A DNA stretch of 64,000 nt, from assembly GCF_001279585.1 (NCBI RefSeq), contig NZ_LGEC01000002.1, positions 75,584 to 139,583 of the forward strand, given 5' to 3'. The notes below the pieces were generated by a model. That model was not told where the DNA came from and did not search any database. It saw only the letters and a list, made by a program, of their open reading frames with translations. The position numbers were made by a program, and so were the translations under genes. Shown here piece by piece: positions 10,112 through 19,548 of the stretch; the stretch's first letter is position 1; each line of letters opens with the position of its first letter. This stretch comes from Nocardiopsis sp. NRRL B-16309. Lineage in GTDB: Bacteria; Actinomycetota; Actinomycetes; Streptosporangiales; Streptosporangiaceae.

Positions 10112-11074
10112 ATGCCTGCACCCGCCCTGATCACCCTCATCGTCGGCGACGAGGAGCTGCTCGTCGACCGGGCCGTCGCCTCCGTCGTCGCGGCGGCCCG
10201 GGAGTCTGACCCCGGCGTGGACGTGCACGACCTGGTCCCGGCCCAGATCGGCACGCACACCCTGGTCGAGGTCACCTCGCCGTCGCTGTTCGGTGACCGC
10301 CGGGTGGTCGTGCTCCGCTCCTCCCAGGACCTCACCAAGGACCTGGCCGCGACGGTCACCGACTACCTCAAGGCCCCCGCGGACGACGTCTACCTGGTGC
10401 TCACGCACGCGGGCGGGGCCAAGGGCAAGGCCCTGCTCCAGGCCGCGTCCAAGGCAGGGGCCCAGCGGGTCGACTGCAAGGGCCCGAGCAAGGGCCCCGA
10501 ACGCGTCGCGTTCGTCAAGGGCGAGTTCTCCGCCGCCGGACGCCAGATCGCCCCCGACGCCGCCCAGGCCCTGGTGGACGCGGTCGGCACCGAGCTGCGG
10601 GAGATCGCCGCCGCCTGCACCCAGCTGATCGCCGACACCGAGGGCCGGGTCGACACCGCCGCGGTCGCGCGCTACCACTCGGGCAGGGCCGAGGCCTCCG
10701 GTTTCACCGTCGCCGACCGCGCCGTCGAAGGGCGGCTCCCCGAGGCCCTGGAGCAGCTGCGCTGGTCGCTGTCGGTGGGGACCGCGCCCGTGCTGATCAA
10801 CAGCGCCCTGGCCGGCGCCGTCCGCGGCATCGCCGTGGCCGCGCAGCCGCCGCGCGGCACCAGCGAGGCGGACCTGGCCAAGCGCGCCAAGGTCCCGCCG
10901 TGGAAGATGCGCACGCTGCGCCAGCAGGCGCGCGGCTGGAGTTCGGCGGGGATCACCCGGGCGATGAGCGTGGTCGCCGAGACCGACGCCCTCATCAAGG
11001 GCGCCGGACGCGATCCCGAGTACGCGCTGGAGCGCGCCGTCATCGAGATCGCCCGCGCCCGCGGGACCCGCTGA
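10112..11074 (+). CDS. holA: DNA polymerase III delta subunit
   Basis: 320-residue clamp-loader subunit that opens the beta sliding clamp. It starts ITLIVGDEELLVDRAVASVV, the characteristic N-terminal strand of HolA. The internal segment DDVYLVLTHAGGAKGKALL and the C-terminal helical collar KVPPWKMRTLRQQARGW also fit. Length is normal. Neighbourhood with comEA-comEC and rpsT is the conserved actinobacterial order, interrupted here by the globin-PPOX pair. Confidence 0.95.
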   Translation: MPAPALITLIVGDEELLVDRAVASVVAAARESDPGVDVHDLVPAQIGTHTLVEVTSPSLFGDRRVVVLRSSQDLTKDLAATVTDYLKAPADDVYLVLTHAGGAKGKALLQAASKAGAQRVDCKGPSKGPERVAFVKGEFSAAGRQIAPDAAQALVDAVGTELREIAAACTQLIADTEGRVDTAAVARYHSGRAEASGFTVADRAVEGRLPEALEQLRWSLSVGTAPVLINSALAGAVRGIAVAAQPPRGTSEADLAKRAKVPPWKMRTLRQQARGWSSAGITRAMSVVAETDALIKGAGRDPEYALERAVIEIARARGTR

Positions 11075-11261
11075 GCCAGCGACACACGCACCACGAGGCA
11101 CAGGCCGACCCAGCGGGACCAGCCGTGCGTCCGGCCTGACCGAACGCGGGCGTCTCACTGCGTCCGGTCCTGCTGGGTGTCCAGCCCCGCCGAGCCCGGC
11201 ACACACAACGCACACGGCTGGGTAGCGGGACACGCGGTGCACACGAAACCCGCGGGTCGCC

Positions 11262-12470
11262 TCAGCGGATGGTCTGGCCGCCCTGCCACACGCGCAACGT
11301 GTGCAGCCCCATGGACCAGGCGAAGGCGCCCTCGTGGTCGGCGTCCCACTGGACCAGGTCGGCCAGGCTGCCCGGTACCAGCAGCCCCCGGTCGTTGAGC
11401 CCGAGGGCGTGGGCACTGCCCACGGTCGCGGCGCTGAGCGCCTCCTGCACCGTCATCTCGAACATCGACACGGCCAGCGAGATCACCAGCGGCATCGACA
11501 TCGCGCCCGACTGGCCCGGATTGTGGTCGGTGCCCAGTCCGACCGGCACACCGTGGTCGAGCAGGGACCGCACGGGCGGCATGCGCCGTTCGTGCAGCGA
11601 GGTCGTGGGACAGGCCACCACGGGCGTGCGAGTGGCGGCCAGCGCGAGGATGTCCTGTTCGTCGGTCTCGTGGAGCAGGTCCACCGACGAGCACCCCAGT
11701 TCCGCGGCCATCCGCACCGCCCCGTGCCGCGGGCGCGAACACGCGTGCAGCGTGGTGCGCAGGCCGACGGACTGGCCCACGCCGAGCAGCATCTGGGCGT
11801 CCTCGGTGGTGAACTGCTGGTTGTCGCAGTACACGTCCACGCCGTCGGCGCCCGCCAGGGCGGCGTCGCTGAGCCAGGACGCCGCGGCGCTGACGTACTC
11901 CTTGGGCCGGCCGAAGAACTCGGGCGGCACGCCGTGCGCCGGGAAGAACGTGACGTGCAGGCGCGGCATGCCCGGCTCCTCCTCCAGGGAGCGCAGCAGC
12001 CGCACGTCGGCGAGCTCGCCGTCCCTGGTCAGGTGGTAGCCGGTCTTGGCCTCCAGGGTCGTGCAGCCGGACAGCACCCAGTGCCGCAGCCGCTCGCGCA
12101 CCGCGTTGCACAGGGTCCAGGGGTCGGTCCCCCGCGTGATGGTGACCGTGGTCGAGACCCCGCCGCCCGCCGCGAAGATGTCGCCCCTGGAGGCGCCCTT
12201 GGCCCACATGTTGACCTCGGCGTAGCGGTCGCCCGCGTAGACCGGATGGCAGTGGGCGTCGACCAGGCCCGGGGTGATGAGGCCGCCGCCGATGTTGACG
12301 ACCTCGTCGACGTCGGTGAGGTCGTCCACGACGCCGGGGATGCGTTGGGGAAGCTCGGCCGCGGGGCCCACCCAGGCCACGCGGTCGCCCTGGATCAGGA
12401 GCGCCGCCTTCGTCAGCAGTTCGTTCCCGGTCCACAGCCGACCGATGTTGGTGAGCAGTACGACCGTCAT
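11262..12470 (-). CDS. hutI: Imidazolonepropionase
   Basis: 402-residue metal-dependent amidohydrolase that opens imidazolone-5-propionate to N-formimino-L-glutamate in histidine degradation. It shows GLVDAHCHPVYAGDR (first metal-binding His pair), LEAKTGYHLTRDGELADVRL (substrate loop), the metal His in LRTTLHACSR, and VGLGTDHNPGQSG (metal Asp). Length and motif order match HutI. No other hut gene is next to it, so histidine degradation must be completed elsewhere. It converges with holA. Confidence 0.9.
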   Translation of the reverse strand: MTVVLLTNIGRLWTGNELLTKAALLIQGDRVAWVGPAAELPQRIPGVVDDLTDVDEVVNIGGGLITPGLVDAHCHPVYAGDRYAEVNMWAKGASRGDIFAAGGGVSTTVTITRGTDPWTLCNAVRERLRHWVLSGCTTLEAKTGYHLTRDGELADVRLLRSLEEEPGMPRLHVTFFPAHGVPPEFFGRPKEYVSAAASWLSDAALAGADGVDVYCDNQQFTTEDAQMLLGVGQSVGLRTTLHACSRPRHGAVRMAAELGCSSVDLLHETDEQDILALAATRTPVVACPTTSLHERRMPPVRSLLDHGVPVGLGTDHNPGQSGAMSMPLVISLAVSMFEMTVQEALSAATVGSAHALGLNDRGLLVPGSLADLVQWDADHEGAFAWSMGLHTLRVWQGGQTIR

Positions 12471-12973
12471 GGAATCAGTCCCGACCTCGCCGGCTCAGAT
12501 CCGCGTGCGCGGATGCGGGACCCGGGCGCGGTGCGCGCGGGGGCACGGGGCCGGAGCCGAGGGCTCTCCGCCAGGGATCACGGGAGGGAGACGGGAGGGC
12601 ATGGCTTCCTCGATTGTCTGCGGCGGTCCGACTGGCGCCGGCCCTGCGACCGCCGGGGCCGTCGCGATGCCGCCGCAGTGGATGGGGGAGGCTGTCGGGG
12701 GACAGCGGCCACTCTCGGCCAGTGCTCCAAAACCGTAGTCCATTCCCGGACTCCGTGTACACCTCTGCCACGCGACGAATGCGAGCGAACCGGAACGACA
12801 CTCACAGCCACCAAAAGTGATGAACGCCACCCGGGCATCGGTGACCTGCCCTTTCGCCACCCGATCCGTGCCGGACACGCGCGTCGGCGAACGTGAGCCC
12901 CGCCCGCGCACACAGAACGGGCCGGGACACCCGGTGGGCGTCCCGGCCCGTGGACCGACCGGAGCGGACCTGC
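12471..12973. other. 503-bp intergenic region upstream of hutI
   Basis: Both flanking genes are on the minus strand. The hflX terminator sits at 12917-12951. The remaining ~460 bp would hold the hutI promoter; no gene, RNA or clear operator is recognised. Confidence 0.5.
12917..12951 (-). terminator. Terminator of hflX
   Basis: Perfect 12-bp stem acgggccgggac (12917-12928) with gtcccggcccgt (12940-12951), 11-nt loop, 22 bp downstream of the hflX stop on the minus strand. Confidence 0.8.
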
Positions 12974-14503
12974 TCAGGCGGTGCTGAGCACGTACTCCTC
13001 CAGCCGTGAGGCCAGCAGTGCGGGCACGAACGCGTGGATCGCGGTGCCGTCGCCGGTGTGCTCCTCGCTGAGGATGCGGCCCTCCTCGTGCACCTTGGCC
13101 ACGAGGTCGCCCCGCGAGTACGGGACCACGGCGTGCACCTCGTGCGCGAGCTCGGGCAGCGCCCCGGAGAGCGCCTCCACCAGTTCCGCCACGCCCTCGC
13201 CGGTGCGGGCGGAGACCTCGACGATGTCGGGGTAGCGCGTCCGCAGAGTCTTGAGCAGGTCGGGGTCGGCGGCGTCGACCTTGTTGACCACGAGGAGTTC
13301 GGGCACGTCCGTGGCCTCGATGTCGGCGAACACCTCGTGGACCGCCCGGAGCTGGCTCTCGGGGTCGGGGTGCGACCCGTCGACCACGTGCAGGATCAGG
13401 TCCGAGTCCGCGACCTCCTCCAGCGTGGAGCGGAACGCCTCCACCAGCTGGTGCGGCAGGTGCCGGACGAATCCGACCGTGTCGCTGAGCGTGAACGCCC
13501 GGCCGTCCGGCGTACGCGCCTGGCGGACCGTGGGGTCGAGGGTGGCGAACAGGGCGTTCTCCACCAGTACCCCGGCTCCGGTGAGGCGGTTGAGCAGGCT
13601 GGACTTCCCGGCGTTGGTGTATCCGGCGATCGCCACCGAGGGCACGTCGCGCGTGCGGCGCACGTCGCGCTTGACGTCGCGCGCGGTCCGCATGTGCGCG
13701 AGCTGGCGCCGGAGCTTGGCCATCTTGTCGTTGATGCGCCGGCGGTCGGTCTCGATCTTGGTCTCACCGGGACCGCGCAGGCCCACACCGCCGCCCGCTC
13801 CACCGCCGCCGGAACCGCCGGCCTGCCGGGAGAGCGAGTCACCCCAGCCGCGCAGTCGCGGCAGGAGGTAGCTGAGCTGGGCCAGTTCGACCTGGGCCTT
13901 GCCCTCGCTGCTGCGCGCGTGCTGGGCGAAGATGTCCAGGATCAGCGCGGTCCGGTCGACCACCTTGACCTTGACGACGTCCTCCAGCTGGCGCAGCTGG
14001 CCAGGGGTGAGTTCACCGTCGCAGATGACGGTGTCGGCGCCGGTGGCCATGACGATCTCACTGAGTTCGGCGGCCTTGCCCTTGCCGACGTAGGTGGCGG
14101 GGTCGGGCTTGGACCGGCGCTGCGTCAGACCCTCCAGGACGAGGGCGCCCGCGGTCTCGGCCAGGGCGGCGAGCTCGGTCAGCGAGTTGTCGGCGTCGGC
14201 CTGCGTGCCGTTGGTCCACACTCCGATCAGGACGACGCGTTCCAGGCGCAGCTTCCGGTACTCGACCTCGGTGACGTCGGTGAGCTCGGTGGACAGTCCC
14301 TGGACGCGCCGGAGCGCGTGGCGCTCGGCGAGTTCCATCTCGCCCCGGTCGGGTGAGGTGGTCGGGTCGTCACCGCCGTGGTCCGCGGCCGGGGCCCCGG
14401 TGGTGTCGATCCCGTCGGTGGCGGTGATCGCCTCACGGAACCCGTCCTCGCCGACGGCCTCGCGGCCGGGCTGGGCGGTTCCGTGGTTGTCAGCTGTATT
14501 CAT
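12974..14503 (-). CDS. hflX: Ribosome-associated GTPase HflX
   Basis: 509 residues with an HflX N-terminal domain (TYVGKGKAAEL, CDGELTPGQLRQLED), the long coiled helix with the GPGETKIETDRRRI signature, then a TRAFAC GTPase domain with P-loop GYTNAGKSSLLN, DTVGFVRHLP and NKVD. HflX splits stalled 70S ribosomes. A Gly-rich linker (GGSGGGGAGGGVG) precedes the GPGE signature, common in actinobacteria. The first ~55 residues are poorly conserved. A GGAGGG lies immediately before the ATG. dapF often neighbours hflX in actinomycetes, but here it is 12 kb away. Confidence 0.96.
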   Translation of the reverse strand: MNTADNHGTAQPGREAVGEDGFREAITATDGIDTTGAPAADHGGDDPTTSPDRGEMELAERHALRRVQGLSTELTDVTEVEYRKLRLERVVLIGVWTNGTQADADNSLTELAALAETAGALVLEGLTQRRSKPDPATYVGKGKAAELSEIVMATGADTVICDGELTPGQLRQLEDVVKVKVVDRTALILDIFAQHARSSEGKAQVELAQLSYLLPRLRGWGDSLSRQAGGSGGGGAGGGVGLRGPGETKIETDRRRINDKMAKLRRQLAHMRTARDVKRDVRRTRDVPSVAIAGYTNAGKSSLLNRLTGAGVLVENALFATLDPTVRQARTPDGRAFTLSDTVGFVRHLPHQLVEAFRSTLEEVADSDLILHVVDGSHPDPESQLRAVHEVFADIEATDVPELLVVNKVDAADPDLLKTLRTRYPDIVEVSARTGEGVAELVEALSGALPELAHEVHAVVPYSRGDLVAKVHEEGRILSEEHTGDGTAIHAFVPALLASRLEEYVLSTA

Positions 14504-14836
14504 ATCCCTCCAGGTGGGTCAACGCGTCCAGGGCTCCGGATCTTCCCGGTGCGACGATGGGTACGAGGTCGATCGTCGCACCTCGCGGTCACCGTGGCAC
14601 CTCGATTATCGCAGGAGGGGTGACGCGAGCCACGGTGCCGTGCGGGACCAGAACCGCACAGAACACGGGGGTTCGTTCAAAAACCTCGGAAGTTTCCAGG
14701 AGAAGTTTGCGCAAGCTTCGCAGAACAGGAAACTAACTGGTCATGTGACCCGCGAGTGACGTTGACCGCTCGACATCAAGATAGTAGCTTCGTTTCCACA
14801 TACCAGAATCAACTTTCGTATTGCGGAAGGTCTTCC
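14504..14836. other. 333-bp divergent regulatory region, hflX/aceB
   Basis: No gene is seen. Bases 14660-14830 are markedly less GC-rich and contain repeated TTTCC/GGAAA elements, for example agtttcc near 14690 and ggaaact about 35 bp later, and the aceB operator candidate. This is probably the aceB promoter region. Confidence 0.5.
14814..14828 (+). promoter_or_regulatory. Candidate IclR-type operator upstream of aceB
   Basis: tttcgtattgcggaa is an imperfect palindrome close to the TTCCGCANNGCGGAA-like sites of AllR/IclR-family regulators known to control malate synthase and ureide genes in streptomycetes (family knowledge). It overlaps the aceB ribosome binding site, so binding could block initiation. 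No regulator gene lies nearby. Confidence 0.35.
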
Positions 14837-16441
14837 ATGGGCGCCACACACGGGGTCGAGATCACCGGCCCTCTCCACGACCGCTTCGACGAGATCCTGA
14901 CCGAGGAGGCCCTCGACCTCGTCGCCGAGCTCCACCGCACCTTCGAGGCGCGCCGCCAGGAACTGCTCGCCGCGCGCCGGACCCGCCAGGACCAGGTCTC
15001 GGCCGGGACCGACCTCGACTTTCTCCCCGAGACCCGGCACATCCGCGAGGACGACGGCTGGAAGGTCGCCGACCCCGCCCCGGGCATCACCGACCGCCGC
15101 GTCGAGATCACCGGTCCCACGGACCGCAAGATGACCATCAACGCGCTCAACTCCGGCGCGAAGGTGTGGCTGGCCGACTTCGAGGACGCCAACACCCCGC
15201 TGTGGGAGAACATGATCGGCGGGCAGCTCAACCTGCGCGACGCGCTGGACCGCGCCATCGACTTCACCTCGCCCCAGGGCAAGACCTACGCCCTCAAGGA
15301 CGACTCCGAGCTCGCCACCATCGTCGTGCGCCCGCGCGGCTGGCACCTGGACGAGAAGCACGTCCTGGTCGACGGGCAGCGCACCAGCGGCGGCATCGTC
15401 GACTTCGCGCTCTACTTCTTCCACTGCGCCCAGCGCCAGCTCGACAAGGGCAAGGGGCCGTACTTCTACCTGCCCAAGATGGAGAGCCACCTCGAAGCCC
15501 GGCTGTGGAACGACATCTTCGTCCTGGCGCAGGAGCGCCTGGGCATCCCCCGCGGCACCATCCGCGCCACCTGCCTGATCGAGACCATCCCGGCCGCGTT
15601 CGAGATGGAGGAGATCCTCTACGAGCTGCGTGAGCACTCCGCGGGCCTCAACGCGGGCCGCTGGGACTACCTCTTCAGCATCATCAAGACCCACCGCACC
15701 CGCGGGCGCCGCTTCCTGCTGCCAGAGCGCAACGCCGTCACCATGACCGCGCCGTTCATGCGCGCCTACACCGAGCTGCTGGTCAAGACCTGCCACAAGC
15801 GCGGCGCGCACGCCATCGGCGGCATGGCCGCGTTCATCCCCTCCCGGAAGGACGCCGAGGTCAACAAGACGGCCTTCGCCAAGGTCCGCGACGACAAGTC
15901 CCGCGAGTCGGGCGACGGCTTCGACGGCTCCTGGGTCGCCCACCCCGACCTGGTCCCGGTCGCCAAGGAGATCTTCGACGGCGTCCTGGGCGAGCGCCCG
16001 AACCAGATCGACAAGAAGCGCCCGGAGGTCGAGGTCTCCGCCGCCGACCTGCTCGCCGTCGACAAGACCGAGGGCGGCGTCACCCTCGCCGGCCTGCGCG
16101 GCAACATCAACGTCGCCCTGCAGTACCTGGCGACGTGGATGGGCGGCAACGGCGCGGTGGCCATCCACAACCTCATGGAGGACGCCGCCACCGCCGAGAT
16201 CTCGCGCTCCCAGATCTGGCAGTGGCTGCACAACGACGTCACGCTCGACGGCGGCGAGAAGGTCACGGCCGAGCTGATCAAGCAGATCATCGACGAGGAG
16301 CTGGCCGCCATCCGCGGCGCCCTCGGCGACGCCTTCGACGAGGGCCTGTACCAGCAGGCCAGCGAGCTCTTCACCGAGGTCGCCCTCGCCGACGACTACG
16401 TCGACTTCCTCACCCTGCCGGCCTACGAGCGCATGCCGTAG
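14837..16441 (+). CDS. aceB: Malate synthase A
   Basis: 534 residues. It condenses glyoxylate with acetyl-CoA to malate. Visible family segments include KVWLADFEDANTPLWENM, the IVVRPRGWHLDEKH active-site region (catalytic Arg), PYFYLPKMESHLEARLWN, ATCLIETIPAAFEMEEILYE and GGMAAFIPSRKD. The ATG at 14837 is preceded by GGAAGG. Placement directly before glcDEF fits assimilation of glycolate-derived glyoxylate. No isocitrate lyase gene is adjacent, so the glyoxylate source suggested by context is glycolate. Confidence 0.97.
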   Translation: MGATHGVEITGPLHDRFDEILTEEALDLVAELHRTFEARRQELLAARRTRQDQVSAGTDLDFLPETRHIREDDGWKVADPAPGITDRRVEITGPTDRKMTINALNSGAKVWLADFEDANTPLWENMIGGQLNLRDALDRAIDFTSPQGKTYALKDDSELATIVVRPRGWHLDEKHVLVDGQRTSGGIVDFALYFFHCAQRQLDKGKGPYFYLPKMESHLEARLWNDIFVLAQERLGIPRGTIRATCLIETIPAAFEMEEILYELREHSAGLNAGRWDYLFSIIKTHRTRGRRFLLPERNAVTMTAPFMRAYTELLVKTCHKRGAHAIGGMAAFIPSRKDAEVNKTAFAKVRDDKSRESGDGFDGSWVAHPDLVPVAKEIFDGVLGERPNQIDKKRPEVEVSAADLLAVDKTEGGVTLAGLRGNINVALQYLATWMGGNGAVAIHNLMEDAATAEISRSQIWQWLHNDVTLDGGEKVTAELIKQIIDEELAAIRGALGDAFDEGLYQQASELFTEVALADDYVDFLTLPAYERMP

Positions 16442-16482
16442 CACCGGCTTCGCGCGCGTTCCACCGCCGCGCGACACCCGTG

Positions 16483-16512
16483 CGGCGCCCCTTGCCCCGG
16501 CAGGGGGCGCCG
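16483..16512 (+). terminator. Terminator of aceB
   Basis: Stem cggcgcccc (16483-16491) with ggggcgccg (16504-16512), 12-nt loop, 42 bp after the aceB stop and 79 bp before glcD. It suggests glcDEF has its own promoter. Confidence 0.7.
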
Positions 16513-16590
16513 TCGTACGGTCCTTCCGAGGAACCTCCGGAGAGCGGAAAGCGCTTCTTGCGCTCTGGAATCTCGGAAGGGAAGGCCCCC

Positions 16591-18075
16591 ATGTCCGAGT
16601 CGGCACGCGTCGCGGCCCCGGCCCTGGACGCGCTCGTCCCCCGGCTGCGCGAGATCTGCGGCCCCGACGGCGTGCTCACCGACACCTCCCAGCGCCGCGT
16701 CTACGAGAGCGACGGCCTCACCCACCACCGCTCCCTTCCCGGCGTCGTCGTCCTGCCCACGACCGGCGAGCAGGTCGCCGCCGTCCTGCGCCTGTGCTCC
16801 GACCACGGCGTCCCCTTCGTGCCCCGCGGCGCGGGCACCGGGCTCTCGGCGGGAGCGCTTCCGCACACCGAGGGCGTCCTGGTGGTCACCTCGCGGATGC
16901 GCCGGATCATCGAGATCGACCTGGACAACGAGTGCGCCGTGGTCGAACCCGGGGTCGCCAACCTCGACATCACCCGGGCCGCCGCGCCGCACGGCTACTA
17001 CTACGCGCCCGACCCCTCCAGCCAGCAGGTGTGCTCCGTGGGCGGCAACGTCGCGGAGAACTCCGGCGGCGCCCACTGCCTGAAGTACGGGTTCACCGTC
17101 AACCACGTGCGCGGGCTGGACGTGGTCACGCCCTCCGGCGACCTCGTCCGCCTGGGCGGCAAGTCCCCCGACGCCCACGGCTACGACCTCATCGGCGCGT
17201 TCGTCGGCTCCGAGGGCACCCTGGGGATCGCCACCCGGATCACCGTCGGGCTGACCCGGTCCCCGCAGAAGACGGTCACGCTGCTCTCCGCCTTCCACTC
17301 GATGGACGCCGGGGGCCGCGCCGTCAGCGACATCATCGCCGCCGGGGTCCTGCCCTCGGCCGTGGAGATGATGGACGCCCTGGCCATCGAGGCCGCCGAG
17401 GAGGCCGTGGCCTGCGACTACCCCGAGGGCGCCGCCGCCGTGCTCATCGTGGAGCTGGACGGCCCCGCCGCGGAGGTCGACGCCCAGCTGGCCGAGGTGG
17501 AGCGCCTGTGCCACGGCGCCGGGTCGTTCGAGACGCGCACGGCCGTGGACGACCGGGAGCGCGCCCTGATCTGGAAGGGGCGCAAGTCCGCGTTCGCCGC
17601 GGTCGGCCGGATCAGCCCCGCCTACATCGTCCAGGACGGCGTCGTCCCGCGCACCGCCCTGCCCGACGTCCTGCGGGCCATCGCCGCCCTGTCCGCCTCC
17701 AGCGGCATCAGCGTCGCCAACGTCTTCCACGCCGGCGACGGCAACCTGCACCCGCTCGTGCTCTTCGACGACGGCGAGCCGGGTGCGGAAGCGCGCGCCG
17801 AGGTGGTCTCGGGCGCGATCCTCGACCTGTGCATCCAGCACGGCGGCTCCATCACCGGGGAGCACGGCGTGGGCGTGGACAAGGTGTGCACGATGCCGCG
17901 CATGTACGGGCCCGACGACCTGGAGACCTTCGACCTGCTGCGCCGGGCCTTCGACCCGGCGGGGATCGCCAACCCCGACAAGCTCCTGCCCACCCCGCGC
18001 CTGTGCGGCGAACAGTCGGGCGTGCGCAGGGGCGAGCACCCGCTGGTGGAGTCGGGGCGGGCGGAACTCTTCTGA
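16591..18075 (+). CDS. glcD: Glycolate oxidase subunit GlcD (FAD-linked)
   Basis: 494 residues with a PCMH-type FAD-binding domain (VPFVPRGAGTGLSAGALPH, SVGGNVAENSGGAHCLKYG) and the FAD-linked oxidase C-terminal domain ending GSITGEHGVGVDKV, whose His is the catalytic-region hallmark. GlcD oxidises glycolate to glyoxylate and passes electrons via GlcE/GlcF to the respiratory chain. The start MSESARV follows GGAAGGGAAGG. glcE follows after 38 bp, forming a glcDEF operon. Confidence 0.95.
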   Translation: MSESARVAAPALDALVPRLREICGPDGVLTDTSQRRVYESDGLTHHRSLPGVVVLPTTGEQVAAVLRLCSDHGVPFVPRGAGTGLSAGALPHTEGVLVVTSRMRRIIEIDLDNECAVVEPGVANLDITRAAAPHGYYYAPDPSSQQVCSVGGNVAENSGGAHCLKYGFTVNHVRGLDVVTPSGDLVRLGGKSPDAHGYDLIGAFVGSEGTLGIATRITVGLTRSPQKTVTLLSAFHSMDAGGRAVSDIIAAGVLPSAVEMMDALAIEAAEEAVACDYPEGAAAVLIVELDGPAAEVDAQLAEVERLCHGAGSFETRTAVDDRERALIWKGRKSAFAAVGRISPAYIVQDGVVPRTALPDVLRAIAALSASSGISVANVFHAGDGNLHPLVLFDDGEPGAEARAEVVSGAILDLCIQHGGSITGEHGVGVDKVCTMPRMYGPDDLETFDLLRRAFDPAGIANPDKLLPTPRLCGEQSGVRRGEHPLVESGRAELF

Positions 18076-18113
18076 GGCCCGGGCCGGGCCGCCGACACGA
18101 GTAGGGAGACCGC

Positions 18114-19511
18114 GTGGCACTCGCTGAGGACCTGGTCGTCGAGGGCTGCGACCTTCGGGCGGGCACCGCCGAGGACGCGTTGGACGCGGCCGGGCCAGGG
18201 GAGGGCGCAGGGCCCGCGCTGGTCCCCGCCCAGGTCGCGCGGCCCGCCGACACCGCGGCACTCGCCCGGGTGATGGCGGCCGCCGCCCGCCACGGCCTGA
18301 CGGTGGTTCCGCGCGGCCACGGCACCGCCGCCGACTGGGGCGCCCCGCCGCGCACGGTGGACCTGCTCGTGGACACCACCGGCCTGTCGTGGATCGACCA
18401 CAACGCCGGCGACCTGGTCGTGGAGGTCGGCGCGGGCACCCCGATGCGCGAGCTGACGGCGGTGCTCGCCGCCGCCGGGCAGCGCCTGTCCCACGATCCC
18501 GTGCGCGCGGACGCCACGGTGGGCGGCCTGCTCGCGACGGGGATGAGCGGCCCGCGCCGTCTGCTCACCGGGGCGCTGCGCGACCTGGTGATCGGCATGA
18601 CGGTCGTGCGCGCCGACGGCGTGGTGGCCCGCAGCGGCGGCCGGGTGGTCAAGAACGTGGCGGGGTACGACCTCGCCAAGCTGCACACCGGAGCGCTGGG
18701 CACGCTCGGGGTCATCGCGGCGGTGGCCTTCCGGCTGCATCCCCTGCCGCCCGCCGTGCGTCTGGTCGGCGCGTCCGTGGCCGACGCGGCCGAGGCGGCG
18801 TCGGCGCTGGCGGGACTGCGGGCGGGCACGGCGGTGCCCTCGGCCGTGGAGATCGACCGGCCCGCCGCGGGGCCCCTGCGGCTCTCGGTGGTCCTGGAGG
18901 GCACCGAGGGCGGTATGGACAGCCGTGTCGCCCAGGTCCGCCGCGCGCTGTCCGGCGCCGGTGGAGGGGCGGACGGTGGGCGGACGGACGGCGGACGGCA
19001 GGACGGTGAACGGCCGGACAGTGGAGGGCTGGACGGCGGCGGGCGCGCCGGAGGCCCCGGCACGTCCGGAACGGCGCGAACGACCGGTGCCCCCGACGGA
19101 GTCACCGTGACCGACACACTGCCCGACGACTGGGGCGTGCTGCCCGAGCGCGGCACCCTCGCACTGGTCACCGTGCCGCCCGCCGAGGCACCGGTCGCCG
19201 CCACGGAGCTGGGCGCACTGGCGGAGCGGGACTTCGGCGTCGCCGTGCGCGTCACCGGCTCCGCGCCCAGGGGCGCGCTCTTCGCCGCCTTCCCGCCGGG
19301 CGCTCCCCCCGACGCGGTGGCGGCCGTCGCGGCCCAGGGGCGCTCCCGGCCGGGCTGGTCGGTGAGGGTGCTGCGCGCCGAGCCCGCCGTGCACGAGGCC
19401 GGCGTGGACCTGTGGGGCGAGGTTCCCGGACTGCCCCTGATGCGTGCGATCAAGGACTCCTTCGACCCCGGCCACCGCCTCTCCCCCGGGCGGTTCGCGG
19501 GCGGAATCTGA
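18114..19511 (+). CDS. glcE: Glycolate oxidase subunit GlcE with Gly/Asp-rich insertion
   Basis: 465 residues with the same PCMH FAD domain as GlcD (LTVVPRGHGTAADWG, TVGGLLATGMSGPRRLLTG, VKNVAGYDLAKLHTGALGT) and a C-terminal end MRAIKDSFDPGHRLSPGRF typical of GlcE. Residues ~281-320 are a low-complexity insertion built from DGG/RTDGG-like repeats encoded by near-repetitive ggacgg DNA, absent from ordinary GlcE (~350-410 residues). The ribosome binding site AGGGAG precedes the GTG at 18114. Confidence 0.93.
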   Translation: MALAEDLVVEGCDLRAGTAEDALDAAGPGEGAGPALVPAQVARPADTAALARVMAAAARHGLTVVPRGHGTAADWGAPPRTVDLLVDTTGLSWIDHNAGDLVVEVGAGTPMRELTAVLAAAGQRLSHDPVRADATVGGLLATGMSGPRRLLTGALRDLVIGMTVVRADGVVARSGGRVVKNVAGYDLAKLHTGALGTLGVIAAVAFRLHPLPPAVRLVGASVADAAEAASALAGLRAGTAVPSAVEIDRPAAGPLRLSVVLEGTEGGMDSRVAQVRRALSGAGGGADGGRTDGGRQDGERPDSGGLDGGGRAGGPGTSGTARTTGAPDGVTVTDTLPDDWGVLPERGTLALVTVPPAEAPVAATELGALAERDFGVAVRVTGSAPRGALFAAFPPGAPPDAVAAVAAQGRSRPGWSVRVLRAEPAVHEAGVDLWGEVPGLPLMRAIKDSFDPGHRLSPGRFAGGI

Positions 19512-19548
19512 CGGCGACCAAGCAGGCGACCAAGCGAGGAGACCCCCC

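Noticed and set aside
14741..16606. 621-codon minus-strand frame opposite malate synthase
   Set aside because: Shadow of aceB, whose conserved motifs are all on the plus strand.
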